From the NCBI GenBank assembly GCA_002323535.1, contig DCQT01000117.1, positions 1 through 22,748 on the forward strand: a stretch of DNA of 22,748 nt, read 5' to 3'. The notes under the pieces were generated by a model. The model searched no databases and had not been told where the DNA came from. It was given only the letters and a program-made list of their open reading frames with translations. The position numbers were made by a program, and so were the translations under genes. Below are positions 7,366 through 15,497 of this stretch, piece by piece (the stretch's first letter is position 1; every line of letters starts with the position of its first letter). Origin of the DNA: Bacteriovoracaceae bacterium UBA1511 (GTDB taxonomy: Bacteria > Bdellovibrionota > Bacteriovoracia > Bacteriovoracales > Bacteriovoracaceae).

Positions 7366-8286
7366 CTATTGAATTTCAACCACTTCAGATGTTTCTTTAA
7401 GCAGTGAGTTTAAAAGCTTCCTGGTCTCAGGATCTAACTTTTTTGCTTGAGACTTCATTGCTTTGACAAAAGCATTAGCAGTCATTCCTGAAGGTATACT
7501 CACTTTTGAAGAAGCTCTTTTTTTAGCAGCAGCCGTTGATGTCTTAGTCGGAGCTTTTCGTCTTGCTTTTTTAAGACCTTTCACATTTGAGGCAATACCT
7601 TCTTTTAAAATCTTTCTTAGCTCTGCTCTTTTTCGAACTTCTCCAATGACAATCTGGCGCTCAATTTTCTTTTTGAGAGCTTTATCTTCAATACCATTAA
7701 ATTCAATCAAGACATACTTTTCAATATCATGAAGCTTAGCCGCTTCACGAATTCTTTTTGGAAGCTTTCCAATAATTAAACTGCGATGAACATCTGTTTT
7801 AGAAATTCCTAGCGCCTTACAAATTTTACGCTCACTAGCTTTAGTTGCTTTTTGATAGTTAAGAATACCATCTGCTTTATCAATGTAGTGTAAAGCTTCT
7901 CTTGAGGAGTTTTCAGAAAACTGAATCGCCATTAATTCATCGGAAGATTTATCTTCCAAAACAAAACACGGAGCAGAGTCAACTTCAATTGAACTCATTG
8001 CTCTAAAGCGTCGCTCTCCGCAAATTAGCGTATATTTATTTTTTTCTCGATGAACAACCAGGGGCTGAATCAACCCATTCGCTTCAATGTTTGCAGCAAG
8101 TTCTTTGATCGAGCTCTCATTAAATTTTGTACGTACCTGATCTTTTACGTTTATTTTTTTTAGTTCGATCTCTTTAAGCTTTGCGCCTTCTAGAAGATTT
8201 TCTTCATAATTTCTATACAGGTCTCTATTTAAAGTTATTACTTTTCTTTTTCTTTTCGAAACACGCTTTTCAAATGTCTTTGCCAT
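7366..8286 (-). CDS. parB: ParB/Spo0J-family partition protein
   Basis: ParB-family proteins bind parS sites, load as CTP-dependent clamps and work with ParA in DNA segregation. At 306 residues the length is typical. The order is a very basic N-terminal tail (about 1-30), then the ParB/Srx CTP-binding domain (about 36-130) with QVRTKFNE, GLIQPLVV and the GERRFRA box (90-96). The second nucleotide motif reads ENSSR (125-129) instead of the usual ENxQR. An HTH domain follows with ISKTDVHRSL (161-170) as the second helix. The tail is a Lys/Ala-rich linker (about 230-262) and a short C-terminal segment. GGAGG (8293-8297) precedes the ATG. It follows parA by 29 bases in the same operon. I saw no consensus parS palindrome in this window. 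Confidence 0.92.
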   Translation of the reverse strand: MAKTFEKRVSKRKRKVITLNRDLYRNYEENLLEGAKLKEIELKKINVKDQVRTKFNESSIKELAANIEANGLIQPLVVHREKNKYTLICGERRFRAMSSIEVDSAPCFVLEDKSSDELMAIQFSENSSREALHYIDKADGILNYQKATKASERKICKALGISKTDVHRSLIIGKLPKRIREAAKLHDIEKYVLIEFNGIEDKALKKKIERQIVIGEVRKRAELRKILKEGIASNVKGLKKARRKAPTKTSTAAAKKRASSKVSIPSGMTANAFVKAMKSQAKKLDPETRKLLNSLLKETSEVVEIQ

Positions 8287-8315
8287 TTGTAACCTCCAAA
8301 AATTTAATCAATAAT

Positions 8316-9092
8316 TTAAAGATTTAGTGATTCCCAAAGCTTTTCGTAATCTTGCTTTCCTTTGCTTCTATTACCTTGAAGAAAGACTGGCTTCCCCGTT
8401 GAAATCGATTCCTGCATTTGAACAAGATTTCTTATCGGCGTAGCGATATTAAAATTTTGTGCAAGCTCTTCCATTCTTTGCCTTTCAATTTTTCTTCTCA
8501 TGTTCACAAGATTTGGAATAATTGTGAATTCAAGAGATGGATTCTCTGTGTCTTTGATAATTTCAAAAGTATCAAGTAGCTCCTCTAGCCCATCAATTGA
8601 ATAATCCTGAGCCTGAGTAGGTATTAATATTTTATTTGAGGCAACAAGAGCCATTATTAATTCATCCCCAAGCATTGGCGGTGTATCTATAACGACGTAA
8701 TCAAAGTCCATTTCTTTTATTGCTTCTAACCTCAACTTTAAGAGACGCTCTTTCCTTCCTGCTTCACGCCTGATATCTCCTTCACTCAAAATCATGAGCT
8801 TTGACAGATTTGCTAAATGCCTTGAGGAAGGAATTAGATAAATATTGTCATGAAAATCGCCCTCTCCTTCACTTGGAATGAGGATATCCTCAGCCTCAAC
8901 ATCACCGATTAACCATTCTGGTATTAGTGTTCTTTGAATGTGTACTCCGAAGGTACTACTTAGATTTGCCTGGCTATCTAAATCGATTACAAGAACTCTG
9001 TTCCCCTTGCTAGCTAAATAACAAGAGAGTTGATAACACTGCATCGTTTTTCCGACGCCACCTTTATTATTGCCAACTGTGATTACTTCCAT
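8316..9092 (-). CDS. parA: ParA/Soj-family partition ATPase
   Basis: ParA proteins are Walker-type ATPases that form ATP-dependent gradients on the nucleoid and move ParB-bound DNA. The 258-residue protein has the deviant Walker A KGGVGKT (10-16) with its signature Lys10, the DLDSQANLS segment (A' motif), and the Walker B YVVIDTPP at about 132-139. It lacks an N-terminal HTH, as in the chromosomal Soj type or class Ib plasmid ParA, and has no membrane-targeting helix of the MinD type. The ATG is preceded by a run of seven G (5 bases upstream), an acceptable if unusual ribosome-binding site. It is the first gene of a parA-parB operon with a good promoter at 9170-9198. Whether it serves the main chromosome or another process cannot be told from here. 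Confidence 0.93.
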   Translation of the reverse strand: MEVITVGNNKGGVGKTMQCYQLSCYLASKGNRVLVIDLDSQANLSSTFGVHIQRTLIPEWLIGDVEAEDILIPSEGEGDFHDNIYLIPSSRHLANLSKLMILSEGDIRREAGRKERLLKLRLEAIKEMDFDYVVIDTPPMLGDELIMALVASNKILIPTQAQDYSIDGLEELLDTFEIIKDTENPSLEFTIIPNLVNMRRKIERQRMEELAQNFNIATPIRNLVQMQESISTGKPVFLQGNRSKGKQDYEKLWESLNL

Positions 9093-9169
9093 GTATTCCC
9101 CCCCTGCTCAACCCTGGTAAAAAATATTTTCAACCATGAAAACCGTGAGCAAATTAACCGGCAATATAA

Positions 9170-9198
9170 ATTTTATTTAACACCTGTATCGTAGTCAA
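9170..9198 (-). promoter_or_regulatory. Promoter of the parAB operon
   Basis: On the minus strand TTGACT (9193-9198) is separated by exactly 17 bases from TAAAAT (9170-9175), giving an estimated 5' leader of about 70 bases before parA. Its -35 overlaps the -35 of the candidate divergent promoter at 9192-9220. Confidence 0.65.
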
Positions 9199-9220
9199 AA
9201 GATTTTATTTATTTTATACT
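9192..9220 (+). promoter_or_regulatory. Candidate promoter of the rhodanese-cysteine desulfurase genes
   Basis: TAGTCA (9192-9197, four of six consensus bases) is 17 bases before TATACT (9215-9220). A small inverted repeat CTGGA...TCCAG (9219-9237) starts at the end of the -10 and would cover the transcription start. The rest of the 214-base divergent region is AT-rich. It holds no other element I can support. Confidence 0.4.
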
Positions 9221-9306
9221 GGAGTATTTACATCCAGATTGATTTTTTTTTACGAATTCATACAATTCAAATACTATGTTTTATCAACCATTTTAAGGAG
9301 ATAGCC

Positions 9307-9630
9307 TTGTCTATAGGTAGCATTGGACCAAAAGAACTTAAAAAGAAAATGGAGCAAAATCCTGAAACTATCCTTATTGACTGTAGAGAGCAGGGAGAAT
9401 GGGACGAGCACCATGTAGATGGTTTTACGCTAATTCCACTGTCTTGTTTTGAGCAATCTCTAAAAGTTCTTCAAGAAAAAGATAAAGACTCAGAAATACA
9501 CATCATGTGTCGCTCAGGAAAAAGAAGTTTAAACGCGTGCATGTTTCTTGAAGAAAATGGGTTTAATAATTTATACAACTGTGAAGGTGGAATCCTTGCA
9601 TGGATGGAAGAGGGGTATGAGGTAAAGTAA
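9307..9630 (+). CDS. Single-domain rhodanese
   Basis: This 107-residue single-domain rhodanese carries sulfane sulfur as a persulfide on its active-site Cys. The active loop is CRSGKRS with Cys68, and the LIDCREQGEWDEHHVDG segment (about 24-39) is the family's conserved first motif. A final EGGILAWMEEGY is typical. There is no signal peptide, so it acts in the cytosol. The start is TTG, chosen because AAGGAG lies 6 bases upstream. The stop TAA is directly followed by the ATG of the cysteine desulfurase gene, so the two are translationally coupled. This suggests sulfur transfer between desulfurase and rhodanese, but the final acceptor is not visible here. Confidence 0.92.
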   Translation: MSIGSIGPKELKKKMEQNPETILIDCREQGEWDEHHVDGFTLIPLSCFEQSLKVLQEKDKDSEIHIMCRSGKRSLNACMFLEENGFNNLYNCEGGILAWMEEGYEVK

Positions 9631-10776
9631 ATGCAAGTTTATCTAGATTATAATGGATCTGCACCATTAGCCGCTGAGGTTGAGCAGTATCTGATCAACC
9701 GCCTTCAAGAAAAAGGACCTTACGCAAATCCAAATGCAAACCATTTTCTTGGTATGAAGTGCAGTTTGGCCATTGAAAAATCTAGAAACTCTATTGCTAA
9801 AGCCTTTAGTGTGAAGAGTGAAAAGGTATTTTTTAATTCGGGAGCAACCGAGGGAATCAGTGCCGTTTTTAATCACATAAGCCATATTAACTCAAAATCG
9901 GAAAAGAAAATTCTTATCTATTCTGACCTTGAACACTCAGCAACGATAAATTGCGCCGATTATTTAAACGAGCATGACGACTTTGAAGTAGTAAAACTGA
10001 AAGTATTAAAAAATGGCCAGATAGACTTAGACCACCTTCGCGAATTAATAGCTAAGCACTCTTCTGACATTAAACTTGTCAGTGTCATGGCCGCTAATAA
10101 CGAGACAGGCGTTATTCAGCCTATCAAAGAAGTATCAAGTATTTGCGCTCCAAAAAATATTCCATTTTTTTGTGATGCCACTCAAATTCTGGGGAAATCA
10201 CCCTTTAGCTTCGATAACCTTAAAATAGATTTTCTGTGCTGCTCCGGGCATAAAATTGGTGCATTGACTGGCGTTGGGGCCCTCATTGTTAATGATCCAG
10301 ATAACTTCATTCCTCTAATTATTGGTGGAAAACAAGAGGGAGGTCTCCGTGGCGGAACACAAAACTATATTGGAATTGAAACATTTGGTGTAGCTTTTGA
10401 CTTAATCGAAAACAAGATGTCCTATCTTTCACACATCGAAAGCAAAAGAGACCAGTTCGAAGAGTCTCTGAAAAATTTATTTCCTGAGATTGTTTTTTTT
10501 GGAAAGGAGTCTCCGCGGGTTTGTAATACCAGTTACTTCTCCATTCCTGGCATTAGCAACAGTGACATACAAGTAGCATTACAAATGAATAAAATTTTTG
10601 TAACTACTGGATCTGCTTGTTCAGACAAAAAAGATAGCCTATCCCACGTATTAAACTCTATGGGTTTCAGTGGAGATATTATAAAAGGTGCTGTCAGACT
10701 TAGCTGTGCAATGAAAGAAACTGTTAACTGCTTTGACTACGCACTTGAGGTAATCAAGGAAAAATTTCACAAGTAA
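9631..10776 (+). CDS. Cysteine desulfurase, NifS/IscS type
   Basis: This PLP enzyme converts cysteine to alanine and passes the sulfur to an active-site Cys. It has 381 residues. PLP contacts are visible: His102 in LEHSA, Asp182 in CDATQ, and Schiff-base Lys208 in SGHKIG. GGKQEGGLRGGTQN (232-245) follows, and the catalytic Cys330 sits in TTGSACS within a flexible loop. That loop pattern places it in class I (NifS/IscS) rather than SufS. Neither an IscU/NifU scaffold nor IscR is adjacent, so it may supply tRNA thiolation or another acceptor rather than being the main Fe-S factory. It starts immediately after the rhodanese stop, with GAGG 8 bases upstream inside the rhodanese gene. Confidence 0.93.
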   Translation: MQVYLDYNGSAPLAAEVEQYLINRLQEKGPYANPNANHFLGMKCSLAIEKSRNSIAKAFSVKSEKVFFNSGATEGISAVFNHISHINSKSEKKILIYSDLEHSATINCADYLNEHDDFEVVKLKVLKNGQIDLDHLRELIAKHSSDIKLVSVMAANNETGVIQPIKEVSSICAPKNIPFFCDATQILGKSPFSFDNLKIDFLCCSGHKIGALTGVGALIVNDPDNFIPLIIGGKQEGGLRGGTQNYIGIETFGVAFDLIENKMSYLSHIESKRDQFEESLKNLFPEIVFFGKESPRVCNTSYFSIPGISNSDIQVALQMNKIFVTTGSACSDKKDSLSHVLNSMGFSGDIIKGAVRLSCAMKETVNCFDYALEVIKEKFHK

Positions 10777-10844
10777 TCTTGAAATCTATCATTCGCTTCA
10801 TTTTTCCGGTACAATTTATTTAGTACTTCGGCCAAGGATTGGGT

Positions 10845-13043
10845 GTGCAAGAATGGATCAATCAAGCAAAACAGGAACATATTAATCAAAAAGATATCCT
10901 AACTTTTGATCAATATCTTGAGGAAGTTGAAAGGTACCCTGACCAATTACTTAGAACCTCGTCCAGATATATTTTAGATATGCTCAATCATTTCGGTAGG
11001 AATGAGCGAGGCGGATTCAATATTTTCACTACAAAGCACTCTAACTCAAATGCTGTTTTTGGACAGGTTCACGCTCAAAATGAGTTGGCCAAAAATTTAA
11101 AGAACTTTTGCGATGAAGGTATTAATAATAAATTTATCCTTTTGGTAGGACCTAATGGCTCCGCAAAAAGTAGCTTTGTAAAAAAAATTATGGTTGGTCT
11201 TGAGGAGTACTCAAAAATTGAAGAAGGAACAAACTATACCTTTAGCTGGGTATTTCCCATTGATAACTACACAAAAGGGTCTCTAGGCTTCAGTCGCGCA
11301 AGTGCTCAAAATGGAGACGTACTAGACTCATTTGCAGGCCTTGAGGACTCAGAGATCTCAGCAATATTGAACTCAGAACTAAAAGACCACCCAATCCTTC
11401 TCATTCCAAAAGAGTACAGGCAAGGAGTCCTGGAAAAAATACTCCACGATAAAAATGAACTTCTCGAGAACATCAAAAAAACTCACTTGTTCACAGGAGA
11501 CATCTCAAAAAGAAATAAAATGGTCTACGAGGCTCTGCTCAAGAACTATAAAGGAGACCATCAACAAGTTCTAAAGCACATCAGAGTTGAGCGATATGAG
11601 ATATCTAAAAGATATTCAAGTAGTGCCGTCACCATTGAGCCACAAATTCATGTTGATGCTCAGATGCAACAAATAACAATGGATAAAAGACTTGGTAGTC
11701 TTCCTCCATCACTACAGTCACTAAACTTGTTTCAGATGAACGGCCAACTCGTCATGGCCAATCGAGGAGTTCTTGAGTTCTCAGACCTTCTTAAACGTCC
11801 CCTTGATACGTATAAGTATCTTCTGCAAACGCTAGAAAATGCCTATCTCAACATTAATGGTATCCTAACAGAACTTGATATTCTTTTCATCGGTACCAGT
11901 AACGAGATCCACCTTACTGCATTTAAACAACACCCGGACTTCAATTCATTTAAAGGTCGATTTAAAATAATCAAAGCACCCTACCTTCTTTGCTACAAGC
12001 AAGAACTTAATATTTACCTAGAGCAAGTTAAATCTATTAAGAAGAATCACCAATTTGATCCACTTACACTTGAGGCTCTTTGCCTATTTGCTGTAATGAC
12101 GAGACTTCGATCTCCCATGACCAAAAATTATCCTGATAAAAAGTTGGCGCAGATTATCACGAAACTTAATCCTCTTGAGAAAACCTTGTTTATCTCTGAA
12201 GATAACCAACTACCGAATGAACTTACTACAGAAGAAAAACAAATCTTATCTCAACACAGAGACGAAGTAATGGATGAGTTTATTAATGAAAATCTTTATG
12301 AAGGTAAATTTGGTATTTCTCCACGAGATTTAAAAAATATTATCTATGATTTGGGCTCTGAAAATGAGCATGTAAGTCTCATTGACATCGTAGAGTATCT
12401 AAAAAAATTAATCACCTTAAAAAATGAATATGAATTTTTAAATATGACAACTCAAGGTGATTACCATCATCCAGTAAGGTTCATTGATCTCATCACATCT
12501 CACCTTCTAGATATTTTTGATAAACAACTTCGTGATAGCCTTGGCCTAGTTGATAACAGAAGCTACGAGGAATACATCAAAAAATATATTAACCACATCA
12601 ATGCAGAGATCAAAGGTGAGAAAATAAAAAATGATGTCACTGGAAAGTTTGATTCCGCGGATGGTTTTTTTATATCTGAATTTGAAAAAAATATTGCACT
12701 AAAAGAAGATGCGACAAAATTTAGAAGTCATTTAATTTCAAAGCTCGGAGCTTATTCACTAGACAACCCAGGGCAAATAATAAGCTACTGTGAAGTTTTT
12801 CCTGACTTAGAAAAAAGTCTAAAAGAGAGCTTTCGCTATGAGCAAAGGAAACTAATTCAAAATATGTCTAAGTACATGGTCTACTTTGAAAAGTCTCTCG
12901 TCGGAGATGAATCAAGCGGAAATCAATACCAAGCTGAAATAGAAAAAATTGAAGAAGTTATCAATCAACTTCACTCCAAGCACGAGTATTCAAAAAAAGG
13001 AGCCCTTGAGTTGATAAAATTTATCATAAAAGAGCGCTACTAA
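10845..13043 (+). CDS. prkA: PrkA-family AAA+ protein (serine kinase/protease-like)
   Basis: The protein is about 732 residues, longer than the usual roughly 640 of PrkA/YeaG. The N-terminal AAA domain has GPNGSAKS (about 102-109) as Walker A. NRGVLEFSDLLKRP follows at about 306-320, then LFIGTSNE and GRFKIIKAPYLL, all characteristic of PrkA. The C-terminal 250 residues correspond to the region once described as kinase-like. PrkA proteins are reported as serine kinases, and some later work on Bacillus suggests ATP-dependent protease activity; which applies here is unknown. I prefer GTG 10845 because AAGGA (10834-10838) is 6 bases upstream; the TTG at 10839 would have no spacing. The usual partners (YeaH, SpoVR) are not adjacent. 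The 68-base gap from the cysteine desulfurase gene holds an imperfect hairpin (10806-10831) without a T-run. Confidence 0.85.
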   Translation: MQEWINQAKQEHINQKDILTFDQYLEEVERYPDQLLRTSSRYILDMLNHFGRNERGGFNIFTTKHSNSNAVFGQVHAQNELAKNLKNFCDEGINNKFILLVGPNGSAKSSFVKKIMVGLEEYSKIEEGTNYTFSWVFPIDNYTKGSLGFSRASAQNGDVLDSFAGLEDSEISAILNSELKDHPILLIPKEYRQGVLEKILHDKNELLENIKKTHLFTGDISKRNKMVYEALLKNYKGDHQQVLKHIRVERYEISKRYSSSAVTIEPQIHVDAQMQQITMDKRLGSLPPSLQSLNLFQMNGQLVMANRGVLEFSDLLKRPLDTYKYLLQTLENAYLNINGILTELDILFIGTSNEIHLTAFKQHPDFNSFKGRFKIIKAPYLLCYKQELNIYLEQVKSIKKNHQFDPLTLEALCLFAVMTRLRSPMTKNYPDKKLAQIITKLNPLEKTLFISEDNQLPNELTTEEKQILSQHRDEVMDEFINENLYEGKFGISPRDLKNIIYDLGSENEHVSLIDIVEYLKKLITLKNEYEFLNMTTQGDYHHPVRFIDLITSHLLDIFDKQLRDSLGLVDNRSYEEYIKKYINHINAEIKGEKIKNDVTGKFDSADGFFISEFEKNIALKEDATKFRSHLISKLGAYSLDNPGQIISYCEVFPDLEKSLKESFRYEQRKLIQNMSKYMVYFEKSLVGDESSGNQYQAEIEKIEEVINQLHSKHEYSKKGALELIKFIIKERY

Positions 13044-13053
13044 GGAGTACCCA

Positions 13054-13080
13054 TTGACGGAGAGCTTTATCGAGGGGTAA
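13054..13080 (+). other. Eight-codon mini-ORF upstream of the RluA-family gene
   Basis: AAGGAG (13042-13047) is followed 6 bases later by a TTG and eight codons (Met-Thr-Glu-Ser-Phe-Ile-Glu-Gly) ending in TAA at 13078-13080. The mini-ORF is in the same frame as the ATG at 13090. It could be a leader peptide that couples translation, or the remnant of a longer N-terminus interrupted by a stop. Translation is not shown. Confidence 0.4.
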
Positions 13081-13089
13081 CCCTTCATA

Positions 13090-14151
13090 ATGTTGATTTA
13101 CAAGAAGTACTTAGAAAACCATTTTGAAGCAAAGCTTGAAGTTCAAGAGCTCCAAGATGGCGTTAGGCTTGATCAATTTATTCAAGACTACCTAACTAGT
13201 CACTCCAGAGAACAAATTAAAAAGAAGATCAAAGCTGGTGAGTGCAAAGTTCTTAATAGACCAGCGTCAAACAAATCAAGTACAAAACTTAAACATAAAG
13301 ATGTTATTCAAGTGATCATTCGTCGAACAAGTCACGAAGATGAATATTGGCGTGGAAAACTCCTAGATCTTGAAAGGCCAACTATTGTTTTTGAAGATGA
13401 TGATCTCTTAGCCATTAATAAACCTGCATTTATGTCCACTCACCCGACAGGAAAACATCTTTTTAACTGCGCCACTGTATATTTTGAAAATAATTTAAAC
13501 CTTAAAACAGTTCACTCTATCCACCGCCTAGATAGGGAAACATCAGGCGTTCTTCTTCTGGCAAAAAATCCTCCCGCAGCAAATAGGTATACGGAAGAGT
13601 TTGAAAAAAATAACGTAAAAAAATGTTATATGTGGATTGCAAAAAAACAAACTTACGCAAAAGAAAATAATTTTATTGCCGATGAAAATCTTGGCAACCC
13701 TTACCCTGGCCTAAAAAGAGTTATTGTTGAAGCTTTTCCTAGCGACTCAAATAAAGGGAAAATTGCAAAGACAACTTTTAAAGTTCTTGAAACCAACGAC
13801 TCTTACTCAGTTGGACTTGCCTTTCCAAAAACAGGACGAACTCATCAAATTCGCGTTCACGCAAAGGTCCATGGGCACCCTCTTATAGGAGACAAGCTCT
13901 ACCTTGGGGGCTATCCCCTTTTTCAACGATTTAAAGATAACGTCTACTCAAGTGAAGATTGTGATGAAGTCTTGGCCCCAAGACACTTTTTACATGCGTT
14001 CTCTATTAAAATTCAAGGTCAAACTTTTCATGCTCCTCTAGGGGAAGATATGGAGAATTTTTATCTACAAAATTTTAATGGAAATTTAGAAAATCTTTTC
14101 TCAAAGGCAAAAGAAGCAGTAGAAGATTATTTCAACAAAGATTTTAAATAA
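13090..14151 (+). CDS. RluA-family pseudouridine synthase
   Basis: RluA-family enzymes convert uridine to pseudouridine in 23S rRNA or tRNA. Residues about 25-80 form an S4 RNA-binding domain (RLDQFIQDYL...REQIKKKIKAG). The catalytic domain starts at about residue 98 (IVFEDDDLLAINKPAFM). The active-site motif is HRLDRETSG with catalytic Asp148, and PKTGRTHQIRVHAK is the conserved substrate-binding segment. The length of 353 residues is ordinary for the S4-containing RluC/RluD type, but the specific target base cannot be assigned. The ATG has GAGGGG 12 bases upstream, a long spacing, and an in-frame stop at 13078-13080 bars any earlier start except via the mini-ORF. It follows prkA by 46 bases and overlaps the convergent HAD gene by 25 bases. 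Confidence 0.92.
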   Translation: MLIYKKYLENHFEAKLEVQELQDGVRLDQFIQDYLTSHSREQIKKKIKAGECKVLNRPASNKSSTKLKHKDVIQVIIRRTSHEDEYWRGKLLDLERPTIVFEDDDLLAINKPAFMSTHPTGKHLFNCATVYFENNLNLKTVHSIHRLDRETSGVLLLAKNPPAANRYTEEFEKNNVKKCYMWIAKKQTYAKENNFIADENLGNPYPGLKRVIVEAFPSDSNKGKIAKTTFKVLETNDSYSVGLAFPKTGRTHQIRVHAKVHGHPLIGDKLYLGGYPLFQRFKDNVYSSEDCDEVLAPRHFLHAFSIKIQGQTFHAPLGEDMENFYLQNFNGNLENLFSKAKEAVEDYFNKDFK

Positions 14152-14852
14152 TTTTTTACGCCATGAATTTCTTTATTATTATTGCCTTGAAGAATAGTCG
14201 CCGGTTTATGTTTTAAAACTTTTAGTACTCTTGAAATATTAGAGACGCCAACACTATTCTCCATCCATGAAAAAACGCTTTGATCATTTAAGCTATCACC
14301 GAAGTAAATACACTCATCTTTGTTATAAGTTGAATAATTTTCGAGATAATACTCCACCGAATTTTTCTTTGAAATATCACCTACCCAAAAATTCAAATGA
14401 ACATTTGATTTTGAGTAATTAACTTCATTTGCGTCTAAAATTTCTGTGATTCTCTCTTCGTTATCTCCAAGCTCAATGTAATCCAACTCAATTGCACGAT
14501 CAGTAATACGCCCAGTGCTATCATCACTTAAGTAAAAATCAGAAATCTCATTAAAAAGTATCCTCGTAATACTTTTTAATTTTTCGATATCCTCTTTCGG
14601 CGCAAGATACACATCTTTAAAACGCTTCCCCTCTCTGATTGAGATAACACCACCACCTTCAGATATAGAAGCCTTTAGAGGAGTATGACTCATTAAAAAA
14701 TGAGACCAAGAAAGAGGTCTACCGGTGACAACGATCATCTCACTATCAAGGCGATGGGAAAGTTCGAATACATCAAATAAAGCGGGGCTTATTAAGCCCC
14801 GCTCTGTTAGTGTCCCGTCAAAGTCACTAAAAATAATTTTTGGTTTTGCCAT
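14127..14852 (-). CDS. HAD-superfamily phosphatase (Cof/MPGP-like)
   Basis: The 241-residue cytosolic protein carries all four HAD motifs. Motif I is DFDGT with nucleophile Asp10 and general acid Asp12. Motif II is VVTGRP with Thr43, motif III is Lys near 162-163 (ISKKNS), and motif IV is FGDSLNDQ with Asp186 and Asp190. A cap of about 100 residues sits between motifs II and III, the position found in type IIB (Cof/sucrose- or mannosyl-phosphoglycerate-phosphatase-like) enzymes. These typically hydrolyse sugar phosphates or similar small molecules; the substrate here is unknown. Its ATG overlaps the stop of the upstream beta-barrel gene (TAATG), so translation is coupled. Its 3' end overlaps the pseudouridine synthase gene by 25 bases. 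Confidence 0.88.
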   Translation of the reverse strand: MAKPKIIFSDFDGTLTERGLISPALFDVFELSHRLDSEMIVVTGRPLSWSHFLMSHTPLKASISEGGGVISIREGKRFKDVYLAPKEDIEKLKSITRILFNEISDFYLSDDSTGRITDRAIELDYIELGDNEERITEILDANEVNYSKSNVHLNFWVGDISKKNSVEYYLENYSTYNKDECIYFGDSLNDQSVFSWMENSVGVSNISRVLKVLKHKPATILQGNNNKEIHGVKNYLKSLLK

Positions 14853-15469
14853 TAGTTAATTGGATAACTTAGGCCCATGAAAACACCAGTATAAGTGTCT
14901 TTAAGTCCTAAGTTCATCTCTACTGATGCTGTAAGCTTAGATAGTTGCCTGATATTAAGTGGTACTTTTCCTGTCCAACCACCAGTTAGGCCAACCATTG
15001 TCTCATAAGTTCTTGTATCTGAGTTTAAGCCAACTGAAACAGGTAGAGCAACAAACGGATAACCTTCTTTCCCCCAGAAGCTGAAACCCTTTGAAGCAGT
15101 TGGAGTGATAGAGAATGTATTTATTCTGTCACCAAACTCACTCGCGTTTTCATAACCAAGCTTCATCGAGATTCTTGGTTGCTTTGCATAATCTGGGAAC
15201 ATTTCGTAGTCAGCTCCAACGAAAAGTCTTGAACTTCTCTCACCGCCGCCAATACCTAACCCGCCATCTATACGGATTTTATCGTTAAGCTTTTGCGTAT
15301 ACCTCGCTTGAACACCGACACCTGTACCATCAGCTATAATTCCAGTAAATTCTGTCGTGATAAACTTTTGATTTGCTCTCATTGGGTGGGTAGACTGCCC
15401 AACGCCGTAACTCCAAGCATTTACACTTAAAAGTCCTAATGTAATTAAGCCTAATATTTTTGATCTCAT
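14852..15469 (-). CDS. Predicted outer-membrane beta-barrel protein
   Basis: The product begins MRSKILGLITLGLLSVNAWS, a clear Sec signal peptide with likely cleavage before YGVGQ. The mature protein of about 185 residues has repeated amphipathic strands rich in Gly, Thr and aromatic residues: GVGVQARYTQKL, IRIDGGLGIGGG, RISMKLGYEN, MVGLTGGWTG and TASVEMNLGL. This suits a small eight-strand barrel. No specific family is recognised. I chose the ATG at 15469 because GGAG (15476-15479) is 6 bases upstream and the promoter at 15498-15526 places the transcript start just before it. Starts further upstream would precede transcription. The gene is translationally coupled to the HAD phosphatase gene. 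Confidence 0.85.
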   Translation of the reverse strand: MRSKILGLITLGLLSVNAWSYGVGQSTHPMRANQKFITTEFTGIIADGTGVGVQARYTQKLNDKIRIDGGLGIGGGERSSRLFVGADYEMFPDYAKQPRISMKLGYENASEFGDRINTFSITPTASKGFSFWGKEGYPFVALPVSVGLNSDTRTYETMVGLTGGWTGKVPLNIRQLSKLTASVEMNLGLKDTYTGVFMGLSYPIN

Positions 15470-15497
15470 GTGGTTCTCCATCCTTGGTTTATGCATA

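Noticed and set aside
9093..9306. parS site in the parA upstream region
   Set aside because: No copy of the usual 16-bp parS palindrome or a close variant is visible. The small inverted repeats here (CTGGA/TCCAG, TGCTCA...TGAGCA) are too weak to call.
10806..10831. Hairpin between the desulfurase gene and prkA as a terminator
   Set aside because: The stem has a two-base bulge and is not followed by a T-run on the plus strand, so it does not fit an intrinsic terminator.
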